Assembly (NCBI GenBank): GCA_018350325.1
Contig: JAEVLN010000014.1
Location: 558,001 to 622,000 of the forward strand
Source: Globodera rostochiensis
Taxonomy: Eukaryota > Nematoda > Chromadorea > Rhabditida > Heteroderidae
Reading direction: 5' to 3'
DNA length: 64,000 nt
Part shown: in pieces, positions 11,296 through 22,825 of the stretch
Position numbering within the stretch: position 1 is the first letter of the stretch
Layout of the letters: every line of letters starts with the position of its first letter
Notes under the pieces: model-generated
Told to the model about the DNA's origin: nothing
What the model saw: the letters and a program-made list of their open reading frames with translations, nothing else
Databases searched by the model: none
Translations under genes and position numbers: made by a program

Positions 11296-12848
11296 ATGGC
11301 TGCATGGCATTGTTTGGTGACGCGTTGCGGCGCTCTTTTATCGTCCGGTGGTGCCATGGCCGCCGCTACAGCAGTTGCGCCGTCGAGGAACAACACCGAC
11401 GAGGAGGCATGGCGTTTTAGTGTTTTGGAAGCTGTTTTTTGTTTGTTGTTTGAACAAAAACCAATGTTTTTTGTTTGTTTAAAATTCAGTTTGTTACGGA
11501 AGATGAACACACACCGGTTGGTGACGCTTCGTTGCCGCCACCTCCCAAACGGCCGTTGTTGCAGTTAGAAAAGAAGCGTTTTGACCCGGCAAACCCAGCG
11601 GTAAAGAAATTAGTGTCCAGCAAAAACGTTAAACCGGGGATACGGAATCCGGGATTAAACAAGAAGAAAGAAAGAAAAAAAGGGCCGAGCGCGGAATCCC
11701 GAGATTCGTAAGAATCCGGGTCTGCTTTTTGGGAGCCCGATTCCGGCCTTTTATGCACCCAAACTCTCCGGGAAGTCCCTGGGTCCCGTCGATCTTTTAA
11801 AAAACGAATGTTTTGTTTTTGTTTTGTTGGGCCATTTTTTTATTGGCAAATAATTTGTTCAGTCGCCCAGCTTTCGTCACATTGGCGCCATAAAAGACGC
11901 ACCGGAAAAGAGATCGCTCGGATTTTCTAGCATTCCGCTGGTACCCATCGGAATGGGCGCAACCGTGTAACAATTATTATTATTATTATTATTATTTTTT
12001 GATAACACAAAAAAATGGGTTTTTTGAACCCCTCAATTGATAAGCGACATTTTTCGATCAACCGAAATGTTCAAAGTGTTCTCGCGTTTTTGGAGTCGTA
12101 ACCAGAGGCCTTAAACGCGGTCAAATGCCAGCTGGAGAATGCTCTAATTTGATAAAGACTGCTTTAACCAATAAAATTTTAGTCCTTTTTAAAGTGGATC
12201 CGGTTGGCATTTTGACCGTTTGGCCTGACACGCACTTTTTTTTGGAGTGTACAGCTCGAAATCCCTGAAAATTACGATTGTTAGGACTCATTTCTCCACC
12301 AACAAACCAATAAAAGAAAATATATTTCTGAGGGATCACAAAGTAAGAGTTGTGATCTATTTTCTCATTTCAAGGGTCTGACCACCCCCGGGGGGGGGGG
12401 GGTGATTTGGTGTGCCATTGTGATTATGTGTGAATTGTTTTGCTTCAGGCTCGCGCTGCTCTACATGTTCCGTGCCTCTTTGAAGGGAAACCAAAATGCG
12501 CTGATGATGTCCATGCAGTAAACACGAGCATTATTATTTGTATTCAATTTAAAAATTGGAAAAGGATTTGGACAAATTCGCTAGAAAACGCACAACACTT
12601 TCGCAATGTTTCACTCATGCACATAGTGAGTGCATGTGCCGTAATCAGTGGACCCCCCCCCCCCTCTAAAAACGCTTTCTCAATTTTGAAAAAATTTGCC
12701 AGCCACCGTATACCACTCTCTGCACAGGTACCGTATGATCGCGCAGTTCTTGACCATAATATCGCTGTTGGTCGGCACCGTGTTTTTGGCACGCAAGGAA
12801 TCCAAAGTGCAAACGGAGCCAGAAGCAGAAGGGCGGAAAGAAATTTAA
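11296..12848 (+). CDS. HIG1 domain protein (mitochondrial, respiratory supercomplex factor family)
   Basis: Exons 11296-11433, 11490-11600 (or 11627), 11863-11966, 12449-12517 and 12728-12848 give about 180 aa. The C-terminal half is a HIG1 domain: IPLVPIGMGATV, ALLYMFRASLKGNQN, QYRMIAQFLTIISLLVG, two membrane spans joined by the basic RASLKGNQ loop that typifies the family. Phases 2 and 2 fit at the last two junctions. HIG1-type proteins sit in the inner mitochondrial membrane and bind cytochrome c oxidase or supercomplexes (family knowledge). The N-terminal ~85 residues are Ala/Pro-rich (LPPPPKRPLLQLEKKRF) and longer than in typical 90-110 aa family members; the start (11296 versus 11356) and the donor of exon 2 are uncertain. 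The final residues are Glu-rich (EPEAEGRKEI). Confidence 0.75.
12118..12218. repeat. Short hairpin element in HIG1 intron
   Basis: CGGTCAAATGCCA at 12118 is the near-complement of TGGCATTTTGACCG at 12205. The same TGGCATTTTGAC word forms another hairpin at 63735-63769. Confidence 0.45.
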
Positions 12849-14990
12849 GAATCGGTTCCATTCATGACACGATTTTGTATAGCATATAGTAAACGATTTT
12901 GTTATAGTAAACGTAAAATGTAGAGTCAGTCGGCCGGACTCCTTTGGATCCAAAAACCAGTCAGGGATGTAGGTAGCCCAGATTTGCATTTAAGAGGGGG
13001 GGGGGGGGGGCAGTGGTTCGACTCAAAAATTTGATCACCGGTTTTTATAAAAATTCTTGTTTTCGGGAGCCTCTGACTACGTCGTCTCTGTTGGGTCCCG
13101 GATCATTACGAAATGCCCTCTGCCGGTAAAAAGCAGTTAGCCACTTGTATGCTAACATTGTGTATTCGTCGAGCTCCGATTTAAACATTTTTATCCGAAA
13201 TTTCAAACAAACACAAAAATCTAATGACAAAAATTGCGCGCCTTCACGCAAACCAGACTCCCCCCTTCCCCTACGGCGGGGCCCATTGGTTAAACATCGT
13301 CCAGATGATGAACGCGCAAGCACCGAACGAAAAGAAGATAAAACGCGCTCTTCTGTTCAGGGACCGCTTCACTGCGTGCATCCTAAAAAATGAATTTAAA
13401 TGGACGGGCGGGCGGACCAATTTTATATTTCTTAGAATTTTAAGACTAAATGTACAACAAAAAAGTTGGAGAAAATCATTTATACTTGGGAATCCTTGCC
13501 TTTTCTCGGACTAACTCAAGTCTAATTTATAAACTAACTGGAAATTTTACGTTTTTTTAACGGAGACCTATTCTTCAATTGGGGAAAATTCTGAAAACAT
13601 TTTTTTTTTGTAAAATCTTCAAAAAAAAATTAAATATTGAAAAACGTACGAGACATGCTCAGGGACTTGCTCCGGCGACTCGTAGATGCCTGTCCAGACC
13701 AGCAATTTGCGCTGGAACGGTGTGGGACGAAAAATCTTCGGACGCTTCTCCAATTTCAGTTCTGAATTACAAAAATTAAACAAAACCATTAAAAACTATA
13801 CAACCCTCCCCCCCCACCTCTTTTAGAGGTCAAAAACAAATCAAAGATTTCATTCGGTTCAATCTGAGACGAAAAAATAAATCAAAAACCGGCACCTCAA
13901 TGGGGCTGAACCCCGGGGGGTTTACATGGCCCTGTCAAGGCCCCGTGATTTCGGTGCCCGGAAAATTCCGACCAATCGGTTGCCAGAGGTTGGCCGGTTA
14001 GGGGCCTGTCTTCCGTAATTTTTTTTGCATTTCTAAACGAAATTTTCGGGAAATCTCGACGATGTCTGTTCAATGCGTATTAGCTAGAATTTTTCAACAA
14101 AAAAGGGGCTCAATTTTCTCTAAATTTTCATTTCATCAGCTTCCCCCCTCCTCCCCGCCCGCCTATTTACTCCAATCAACGTGGTCATTGCGCCACCGTT
14201 CCCACGTCCGCTCCCATTCGGTCATTGTAATTGGCTTAAATGTGGTCTGAAAGCCTCGGACGCGTGCCATCGATTTGCCATATAGAATCTGAACAAATTT
14301 TCATGATAAAATGTGGAGGTTGGCACAGAAACAACCGGAATTAGGTCCCACCCCCCCCCCAACTCTCAGCAACTTCAAGTTTGAAGGTTTGTAACTCCTC
14401 TCAGAACCAAACATTTGGTGGTACCATTCGAAAACCCTAAATCTGCCGAATTTGGCTTCAAAAAAGCAATTTCGGTGAGTTTAAGAAAAGTTATAATCAA
14501 AAAAAGAATGGCATAAGTTCTGGGTTTTTTTTGGTCATAACTTTTCTCAAACTTAACGGGTCGTCTTGTTTATGATTTTGCAAATTCGACACCTTCTTGA
14601 GCCTTCGAAGTTTTTTGGTTCTGAGAGCGGTTACACAAAGCTGCAAAGTTGGACATAGTGTACCAATGGGCATTTTTGCTGTAACAAATGCCCGGAATTT
14701 TTGTTGAACAACTCCAATTACAATTAAAGTAGTTGTTACAGGCTTCACAATTTCTGAAAATTTTGAAGGAGGGGGTATCAAAGACTTTGGGCAAAATTTC
14801 CTCTAATTTCAGCACACCCCCAATGTTTCTAAAATTGTTTCCAAATTTCTGAATGGGTATCCGACATCGCCCTCAAAAAGGCTCGGATCTAACTCGCAAA
14901 ATTTTCGAATCTTTTAAACCTCTCAACCCTTAAACTTTAAAGCCCAAAATTCTTTAGACATAAAAACCTGTTCCGGGCTCGGCGGTTCAG
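12849..14990. other. Mostly non-coding, with one coding-like ORF
   Basis: A short open frame at 13655-13765 reads MLRDLLRRLVDACPDQQFAL and ends LLQFQF; it looks like true protein (helical, Cys-containing) but has no recognisable partner exon. Otherwise poly-G/C tracts (12651, 12997, 13803, 14350) and a foldback at 14391-14634. Confidence 0.35.
14391..14634. repeat. Foldback element
   Basis: GTAACTCCTCTCAGAACCAAA (14391) pairs with TTTGGTTCTGAGAGCGGTTAC near the right end. The centre pairs AAGAAAAGTTATAATC with GGTCATAACTTTTCTC, echoing the centre of the 8737-9083 element. Confidence 0.6.
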
Positions 14991-15304
14991 TCAATAGGTC
15001 AAGTGTTGTCGGATTCGATGTCGACACCACCTCGGTGCTCTTTACCGTCGACAGTTTTTGTTGTTTGTCACACATCTGAAAAAATGGCTCAAAATTTTAA
15101 TCATCAAAAAATGTTGAAATTTAGTTTCAGCAATCGGCAGAGGGCTGGCTGCACAACTCCTCATGGCTCGACCATAATTATGCAAAAAAAGGGCATGCCT
15201 CTGGCTCGATGTTTTTGGAAGGCGCAGCAGCGGCCGACATTGCACCGCTCGACGACGACAAAAAAGCACGACGCGTCATCAAACGCGATGAAGCCATTTT
15301 TTGA
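14991..15304 (+). CDS. 3' end of an unidentified gene (partial model)
   Basis: Exon 15131-15304 has a TTTCAG acceptor and a 57-codon open frame: it starts QSAEGWLHNSSWLDHNYAKK and ends RRVIKRDEAIF. An exon at 14991-15046 (GTTCAG acceptor, VVGFDVDTTSVLFT) may precede it, donor GTCGAC, but its incoming phase is unsettled. No upstream start was found. No family recognised. Confidence 0.35.
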
Positions 15305-15602
15305 TTGAAAATCTGAGCTAAATTCAAAGATAAAGCGGTTAAATGCAAAATCTATCAAAGAGAATTTTGTATTAAAAACAATTATAATTTCAGAGAATTT
15401 TCAAAAAATTCCCGGCATCTTGTTATGGAAATTGAACAAAAATGCTTGAAAATAGCAAAACATACCTATGTACATGGAAATGAAATGTTTTGAGAAGGCG
15501 CGTTTTTGATAAAATGACCATTTTTTATTGAAATTTGAATATACACAATGCCAAATCGCGAGTTCCTTTATTTGAAATCCAAAACTTTCAACACTCGACT
15601 GA

Positions 15603-16325
15603 GAGTGGGGGTCTTTTCGGCCCCGCCGTTTCGGCCCCGACGTTTCGGCCCCGCCCTTTCGGCCCCGGGACGTTTCGGCCCCGGGACGTTTCGGCCCCGG
15701 ACGTTTCGGCCCCACCCTGCAATTTCTTTCTTGCATATTCACCGACCAATTTTTATTCAGAAATTTTTTTCAGATGAATTAAAACATAACAAAATTTTTA
15801 ATCTGAAAATTTTCAAGAAATTTAGGGGCTCATTGGTAATTACTAGAAAGCCAAGAAGAAATTCCAAAACATTTGACGTGTAGAATCCGATTCTTCAAAT
15901 TTAAGCCCAGGGTCAAATTCAAACATTTTTTTGAAATTCAAAAATCAATTTTGGCCTCGAATCATTTAAAAAGGACTGGGTTTCCTTATTAGGCCTAGGC
16001 CTAAGCCAACCTAAGCTTAGGCTTAGGCTTAGGCCTAACTCACCCTAAGCTCAAAGATGTAAAAAGTACGTAATATCTGAAAACTATGATGTATTTTTCA
16101 TTATATGCATCTGGGTTACGTCGAAACAGTTCTATAATTTCGAGCTTTTTTTCGAAAATCGAAATAAAAAAATTTCGTTTTTGAAATTTTTTTTTCGATG
16201 AAACCATTTTTTCCTTGGGGCCGAAACGTCCGGGGCCGAAACGTCCTTGGGGCCGAAACGGCGGGGCCGAAAGGGCGGGGCCGAAACGTCGGGGCCGAAA
16301 CGGCGGGGTCGAAACGTCCTGTTCC
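15603..16325. mobile_element. 723-bp foldback element with minisatellite arms and 9-bp direct-repeat flanks
   Basis: Left arm 15612-15716 is a tandem array of a ~14-bp unit (GTTTCGGCCCCG with variants); right arm 16212-16320 is the same array inverted. CTCGACTGA occurs immediately outside both ends (15594-15602 and 16326-16334) as a direct repeat, consistent with a 9-bp target duplication. The unique centre includes a TTAGGC-like tract at about 15992-16045. No ORF of note inside. Confidence 0.7.
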
Positions 16326-16815
16326 CTCGACTGAATATGTAGCTCTTTCCAAAAAGTCCATTCTCGAAAATAAGTACATTTTTTAATTTTAAGTACGAGG
16401 TTCCATTTCAAGCACTGTACTTGCCCGTACATATGGCAACCCTGGTTTTAGCACATTTTTCGGTCGAAAAACCAGTCCCTAAAAAGAAACTAGCCAGATA
16501 GAGGGATTCTAACCCTAGAACATGTCTTAGAAAGAGAAAAACCCTTCGCCGCCCTTTGGCATGGTTTTTAGTCAATAATGTTAACCGGATACCAAAAAAA
16601 AAAAGTTCGGCTTCCGGAATTCCGACTCCCAAAAAATGCCCGGAAACCGGCATGCCGGACCCAAAAATGTCCGGCATGCCTGCAAAACAAACACGTTGCG
16701 AGCAAATAAATGCCTATTTTTATCGAATTTTTTATACTTAGTAAATGTGCTTTATTTGAGCTCTAAATTCGTCACATTTTTAATGCTTAAAAAATTGAAA
16801 AACAATTCAAATGGA

Positions 16816-19793
16816 ATGATCTCATCCTCCAAACTGACTAACACACAGTGGCTCGCCATCGCTATGCTGGCAATTGCGAATCTGTGCAGTACGGTGGTGT
16901 TCAGTTGCCTAGGACCGTTTTACCCGGACGAAGCCAAGCGTAAAGGGTCAATGGATGTGCATAGAATAGTCCACTAGTTTTCCCCCTTCAAAAGTTTTTT
17001 TAACCCAACTTTTAGAGTTCAATAGAATGAAAGAATCTTTCTGTAAATTGTTAAAAATCCAAAACAAAAACATTTTTTCAAAAAAGGGGCAACCAACTGC
17101 TGGAGTATTTTACCCATTTTTCCTCATACAAAATTTAAAATTCGGTAAACAGCATGTCCAAACCGCAAATTGGGTTGGTCTTCGGCTTCTTTGAGCTCGT
17201 GATGTTTGTTGCTGCACCGCTTATTGGCAAATATGTATGTGTATATGTTTTGTTTTTGTTTTTTTGTTTAAAAAAAAAGAATTTAGATGCATTTAATTGG
17301 CTCAAAATGGGTGTGCAGTGGCGGACTTTTGATCAACGCTCTGGCCGCAATTGTATTTGGGTAATAATTAATTGGAATTTAAAAATTTTGGCGACGAGAA
17401 GCCGCCAACCGGAAAAAACTGTCTCATTTGCCTCGTGATTTTTTTTCTTCAGAAATTCAAAATTTTCTTGGGATTCCCCCCCCCATTCCGAATGTTTTGT
17501 TCTGGCTACGCCCCGTGTCTTCTTCTCCACAATTTTCAGCACGTTGAAATGGATCAACAACGGTGTCACCTTCTTCTGGGCCTCCCTGCTGATTCGTCTT
17601 GTGGAGGCGTTTGGTGAAGCATGCTTTCATACCGCGTCCTTTACAATTTGTGCCAAATGCTTTCCTAGCCGAATTTCCACAATTGTTGTGAGTACTTTTG
17701 TGCTACTGTTTTGTTTTCTGCTGGCTGCCAATGAGTGGACGTCGTCGTTTGAATGTGTTTTTTTTTTAATTTAAAAAGTTTTTTGTTTGACCAAAATTAT
17801 AAGGGTTTGATAACCGGATAGAAAAATTCAAATCTCAAAATCTGTTAAGATTCAATATTCTCTAGGGCATCATGGAAACTTTTGCGGGCCTCGGCTTCAC
17901 TGTTGGCCCTGTGATTGGAGGTGTGCTGTACGAGTATGGCGGATTCGAAACGCCATTCTTTGTGCTCGGCTCGGTGTTGATGATGGCTTCGTTCCTGTCC
18001 TTTTTCCTCTTTCAGGAGATCGAAGGTGGGTGAGTGTGTGAATTGATCGAACCGTAGAAACCCGAATTTTTCGGTTTGGTTAACCAAAGAATTCTCGGGA
18101 ACCGCTAGACCTATCAGAGTGAGTAATCTGTTGGTCCGATCTCCACACTCGTTGATCAAGTGAGATAGTGAGTGAGTGTGGTGGACGGACCAGAATCATC
18201 TGAGATCTGGCTGCTGACAGAATTCATTATTGCTTGTGTAGTCATGCCCCCCCCCCCCCCAACGGGTTCACCACAACAGAATCAGATCATCATAAAACCA
18301 TTGATTGTTTTTTGATTTCGATCACGGAACCTCCTCCTTTGTACACACACATTTAGTAACTCTCCTCGGGTCACTCAACATTTGTGTAATTGTTTTTATT
18401 TGTTGAGATGATGCGTCCGACCATTCAACCGGAATGCTGGGCATGTTGAGAATACCGGCGCTGTGGCTGATGGTGTTCGCTGTTGTGATTTGTGCAATTT
18501 CACTTTCATTTTTGGACCCAATTTTGGCGGGACAGCTTGCACCGGTCGGTCGGTGTGCGCTTGCAAAAATTTGAACAAAAAAATTCAGTTTAAATTGTCC
18601 GCAATTAAAGTCGGCCTGATGTTTCTGTTGTGTGACGGCTTTTACTGTTTAACTGCCACGCTGTGGGGCTTCATTCTGGACCGTTGGAAGTGCTGCAGCA
18701 ATTTGCTGATGTTTCTCGGATCAAGCGCTACCATCGCCGCGATGCTCGTCTTCGGCCTGTTCGGAAAGTGAGTCGTTCATCAGCCATTTTACTTCGGGAT
18801 TTGGAATTTAGCATGATCGTGTTTTTGTCCGGATATCCCTAAAAGAAAGAAAAATTCTACGAAACGAATTTTTGTGCTGTTTTCCCATTTTTACTGCATT
18901 TTTGTTGTGATTTTTCATTGCTACCGGTGGGGGGGAGTGTTTTTTTGGTTACGGCGAGTACTTATTGCTTGTATGTATTACAGAATGCATTCTCGGCAAA
19001 TCAATTTCCGGTTTTTTTTTCTCTCCTCTTAAAACTGACTGATTGTGAACCATCATCCCCCTACGCATTAATTATAGTAAACCGTTTAAGAAATCTCGTT
19101 GTGATCGGCATTTCCTTGTCCGTTATTGGCATTGCGTCCGGTGCTCTCTACATTCCCTCCTTTCAGCGATGTCTGGACGTTGTTCGGTGTGTGGGTTTGG
19201 TGTTTTACAACAATTTACATAAATATATAATAATAATAATAGCGTTCTCCGTTTTTTTTTTGATGGTTAAGAAGAAATGGCTACGACGACTCATTCCACA
19301 CGAACGGATGTGTGTCCGGACTTTATCAATCATCCTACGCATTAGGGTGAGCATATACTGTACAATCCGACATAATTGTGAACAGATTTTTTTATTTATT
19401 TGAAAATACTCACAGGGGCTTCATTGGTCCGACCCTTCTTGGCGGATTGGGTGTCCAGACATTTGGCTTTTGTGGATCCACAATCATCATCGCGGTCATC
19501 AACGTCATTTTTGTGGGTTAATAGCGTAGAATGGAAGGAGGGGGGGGGGGTGGTTCGACGGGACATCCAAGGGGGTGCAACATGTTCAGCAGAACTCAAT
19601 TTTCGAGGATTGCTATTATAACACAACATTTTTGACTCAATTTGGTCATATTTTTTTTATACAGATTTTCTCCTTACTCGCGTACGTCATTATGAAGCAC
19701 TTTTTTGTCGGTGACACTTATTTTGTTGACGCTGAATCTGCTGCGAGCATTATTAAAGAGGTCCATCCGTCGTCACTTGTTGAAAGAAAATGA
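16816..19793 (+). CDS. MFS-type transporter, SLC18B1-like
   Basis: Eleven exons: 16816-16946, 17153-17234, 17287-17360, 17540-17687, 17866-18025, 18408-18544, 18589-18767, 19091-19186, 19272-19346, 19416-19512 and 19665-19793; every junction is in phase. Helix 1 precedes STVVFSCLGPFYPDEAKRKG, close to the N-terminal motif of SLC18B1 proteins. GLVFGFFELVMFVAAPLIGKY is the helix 2-3 region, and GIMETFAGLGFTVGPVIGGVL is the antiporter motif (motif C) of helix 5. The second half has GFIGPTLLGGL. About 400 aa with 12 predicted membrane spans, full length. SLC18B1 relatives move polyamines or amines into vesicles (family knowledge); the substrate here is inference. Intron 3 carries a reversed CAGGGGCGTAGCCAG repeat end. 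Confidence 0.85.
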
Positions 19794-20010
19794 AAAAAAA
19801 AAACAAATTGTCTTTCTAATTGATATTATTGGGTCAATGTATAAAAAATTACGCTTTTTTGGTTGTGATTAAAATTGAGAGTTTAACAAACTTTTGTTTG
19901 AGATGAAAGGACACAACATGACATTTTTTTTGTAAGCATTTGAAATAGGAGCAAACAAACTAAAATCTGTGTTTATCAACAGAAATGAGTGTTGCAACAG
20001 CAACTCCAGC

Positions 20011-20443
20011 ATGCTCAGGCAGTTCAACACATTTGCAGTCATTCAGAGGCTTACGTGAGGTCGAGACAACAAAAATTGTGTTCGAATTTACATTTATTGT
20101 TTCAGATACATTGAGTCAATGTACAGCGATGTTGGTGGTAACAAAACGCAGAGGACGGTCAGCAAATGGGGCAAGAACCTGCAGGCAACGCAGCGGAACA
20201 CAACCAGCTCCACCTCCGTGCACTTTGGTGGCATCAGCAGCAACAGTGCCAATAGGAGACAACTGGCACAGGATTGGATAAGGGTGAGTGGCATACGAAG
20301 TTTTCTGAAACCCATGAACAAATCAGTTGTCATCCAACGGTTCAAAGCATCGGGAGGAGGAGTTGATGCGAGCATTGTGGAAGTTGCGCGATCAGCTCAT
20401 CGAGGGCACCACCGGATTGCGTCGCAACACTGACCTGAGCTGA
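20011..20443 (+). CDS. Small hydrophilic protein, unknown
   Basis: Exons 20011-20054, 20106-20283 and 20327-20443 join in phases 2 and 0, giving 112 aa. The product runs from MLRQFNTFAVIQRLTYIESM through a basic Ser/Thr-rich middle (TQRTVSKWGKNLQ, SSTSVHFGGISSN) to a helical C-terminus (REEELMRALWKLRDQLIEG). The first exon is open upstream to an ATCAACAG acceptor at about 19982, so either a longer 5' exon or a trans-spliced 5' UTR exists. It starts about 200 bp after the transporter gene on the same strand, compatible with operon organisation. Not recognised. Confidence 0.5.
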
Positions 20444-21261
20444 TCTTCGAAATTGACGCACAAATTTTTATCTCAATCTCATCAATGTCCATCCGTCATT
20501 GCTTTTTCGCAATTTGCAAATTTTTTAATTTTTTTTACACTATTTTCCTGTGTTTTGTAACTTAAATTCAATGAAAATTACCCATTTAAATTGTTTTGGC
20601 GAGAGAATGGCGGGTTATCTCGTCATTTTTTCCACTCTTTCCTAAGTTCCTTTACATTGACATTATTTTACTGTCGTTTTTTATTTTTCGTCATCCATAA
20701 ATCACGAATTTGCCTGTCTTTTTGTTTTTGAAATATCAAATCAAATTTTCGTCATCGCACTTAATTTATTTGGGGAAAAAGAAGAGAATATATTGAGCTT
20801 ACAAGCAAAAATTGAGAAATTGCTGGGGAGGCAAAACGTAACATTTTTTTCGGTCAATTTCGAACCCCGGACCCGAATTCGAAGGGTTTTTCAAAATTTT
20901 TTCGGATCTTTTGGCCTCAAAAACATAAAACGTACCGGAAGCAAAACGTAAGGTGGTGGATCCCCCCCTCCCTCATCTAATGTTCGAAGTTGAATTGATT
21001 CGATGTGTTTATCAACGGAAATGAGTGCGAAACAATTATTTACATGTACATACATGAGTAATAGGAAGTGTTATTTCCAAACGATCTGATCAATCTCACA
21101 ATATGGGGGCAACATCAAATACAGTAGTTACAACAAACAGGTGATAATTCGATACAATGAGTTATTTGCATACATACTGATCATGGATAGAAATATCGGA
21201 ATAATAGGACCGGACCGTCCAACAGATCACATAATATTTGATGCGCATCAGAATCTTCTCT

Positions 21262-22825
21262 TCACATGGTGGAGCGATCACTCCCGCGGTGAGACACGCG
21301 GCTTCTAGTAACAGCATCAAGACGCACTGTAGTCGTCGAGTCATCAGCCATCTCGTCAATGTGTTGCTCGATCCAGGAGAGCACATCCAGCACTTCGAAG
21401 CGTTTCGCTAAAATTATGCATTGATTGGGGAATGAGATGAAAGAAAGAAATTGACTTACATTCCGTCCCGTTCCAAACATTCGTTCGGATGAAGCGCGCA
21501 AAGAGAGGAGGCGTCCCGACCGGGAATTGGAGTCGCTTGCCACGGACAATCTGAAAAGCAAAAAAATCAAAAATGAATTGTTCAATCGCCAGACGCACTT
21601 ACCATCGGGATGACATCGGCGTTCGACACGTATTGGAATGGTTGCTGCGCGTTGGTGAAGATTTCCCAGCAGAGAACGCCGTAGGCCCAAGTGTCGCTCT
21701 TCGGGTTGAACGCGTGGTCGCGAATTGTTTCCGGAGACAGCCATTTGATCGGCACCGGCTTGTCCGTGTCCATTGGCTTTGATGTCCCCTTGTGCGCGAG
21801 GCCGAAGTCTGCAATCTTGACCTGGAAAAAAAGGGGGAAATGAAATGAAAATGAAAAAAAAACAACTCAAAAATGCACTTACGGAGTTTGACGAGAAGAG
21901 GCAGTTGCGGGCGGCGATGTCGCAGTGGATGATGCCCTTCGAGTGGATGTGGTCCAGTCCTGCGGCGGCTCCATAGCACATGTACAGTTTGCTGCGCGGA
22001 CTTCGTCTGTTTTTCTTCAAGTAGTCGGTCAGAGAGCCGTCGGTCGCCAGTTCCATGACGATCATCAGCGGTTCCTGCCCAACTGCGACGCCGTGGAACT
22101 TGATGACATTTTTGTGGTCGAACTGGCGCATGATCCGCGCTTCGTTCATGAACTCCTTGATCTGAAAAAAATCTGGTTAAGAAATGAACAGAGAATTAAT
22201 TCCCTCTTCCCAACCGACCTGCTCTTTGGTGCTCGTCTGGGAGACCTCCTTGATGGCCACTTGAACTGATTGCGAGCTCGGCGATTCCTTGAAGCGGCCA
22301 AGTCTGACGATGCCGAAAGCGCCTCTGCCCAGCTCAGCTCCTTGCGTGACGGTCGAATGCGCGAGTTCCCATTTCTTCCTGGTGATTCCTCTCTTGAGGA
22401 CGACTTTTACCTGCTGAAAAAAAGAGATAAGAAGTTTGATGAAAAAAAAAACAAAAAAAAAGTTCGACTCACACTGCTGATCGAGTCGCCTTTGCTCAGG
22501 TGTGCATCGATGAATTGCCGTATTGTTTTGTAGCCTTTCTCGAGCCCAAAGTCCACGGCGATGAACCCGCGTTCGTTGCGGAAGATGACATGTCTGTTCT
22601 GGCCGCAGACGTTGACGGAGAGAACGTAAATCCGCTCCTGGCCAGAAGTTTCCTCGCTCTTGCGGATCAGGAAGTCGCCATCTTTCGTCAGTAGTTCGTT
22701 GATGTCCTCTCTGGGCAGCTGAAAAAAAATGGGATAAAATTATTGAAGAAAAAAAATCAAGAAAAAAAGTAACTCACCAGTCCATGATAGTATTCCAGTT
22801 TCCACATGTCCTCGTTCGATTCCAT
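21262..22825 (-). CDS. SH2-tyrosine kinase, Fer-like (copy A)
   Basis: Minus-strand exons 22825-22778, 22718-22473, 22413-22219, 22161-21883, 21821-21603, 21550-21460 and 21407-21262, all in phase, 407 aa. Domain order is SH2 (WKLEYYHGLLPRED, then FLIRKSE, the FLVRxS-type phosphotyrosine pocket) and kinase (GRGAFGIV glycine loop, VAIKEV Lys, FMNEARIM Glu, DFGLAH, IKWLSPET). No F-BAR domain, as in the many short Fer-type kinases of nematodes. The catalytic loop reads HCDIAARN: the usual HRD Arg is Cys. The activation segment has no Tyr. The C-terminus (MADDSTTTVRLDAVTRSRV) is unlike copy B. A cytoplasmic tyrosine kinase acting downstream of phosphotyrosine signals is the family role; activity is not proven here. 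Confidence 0.85.
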
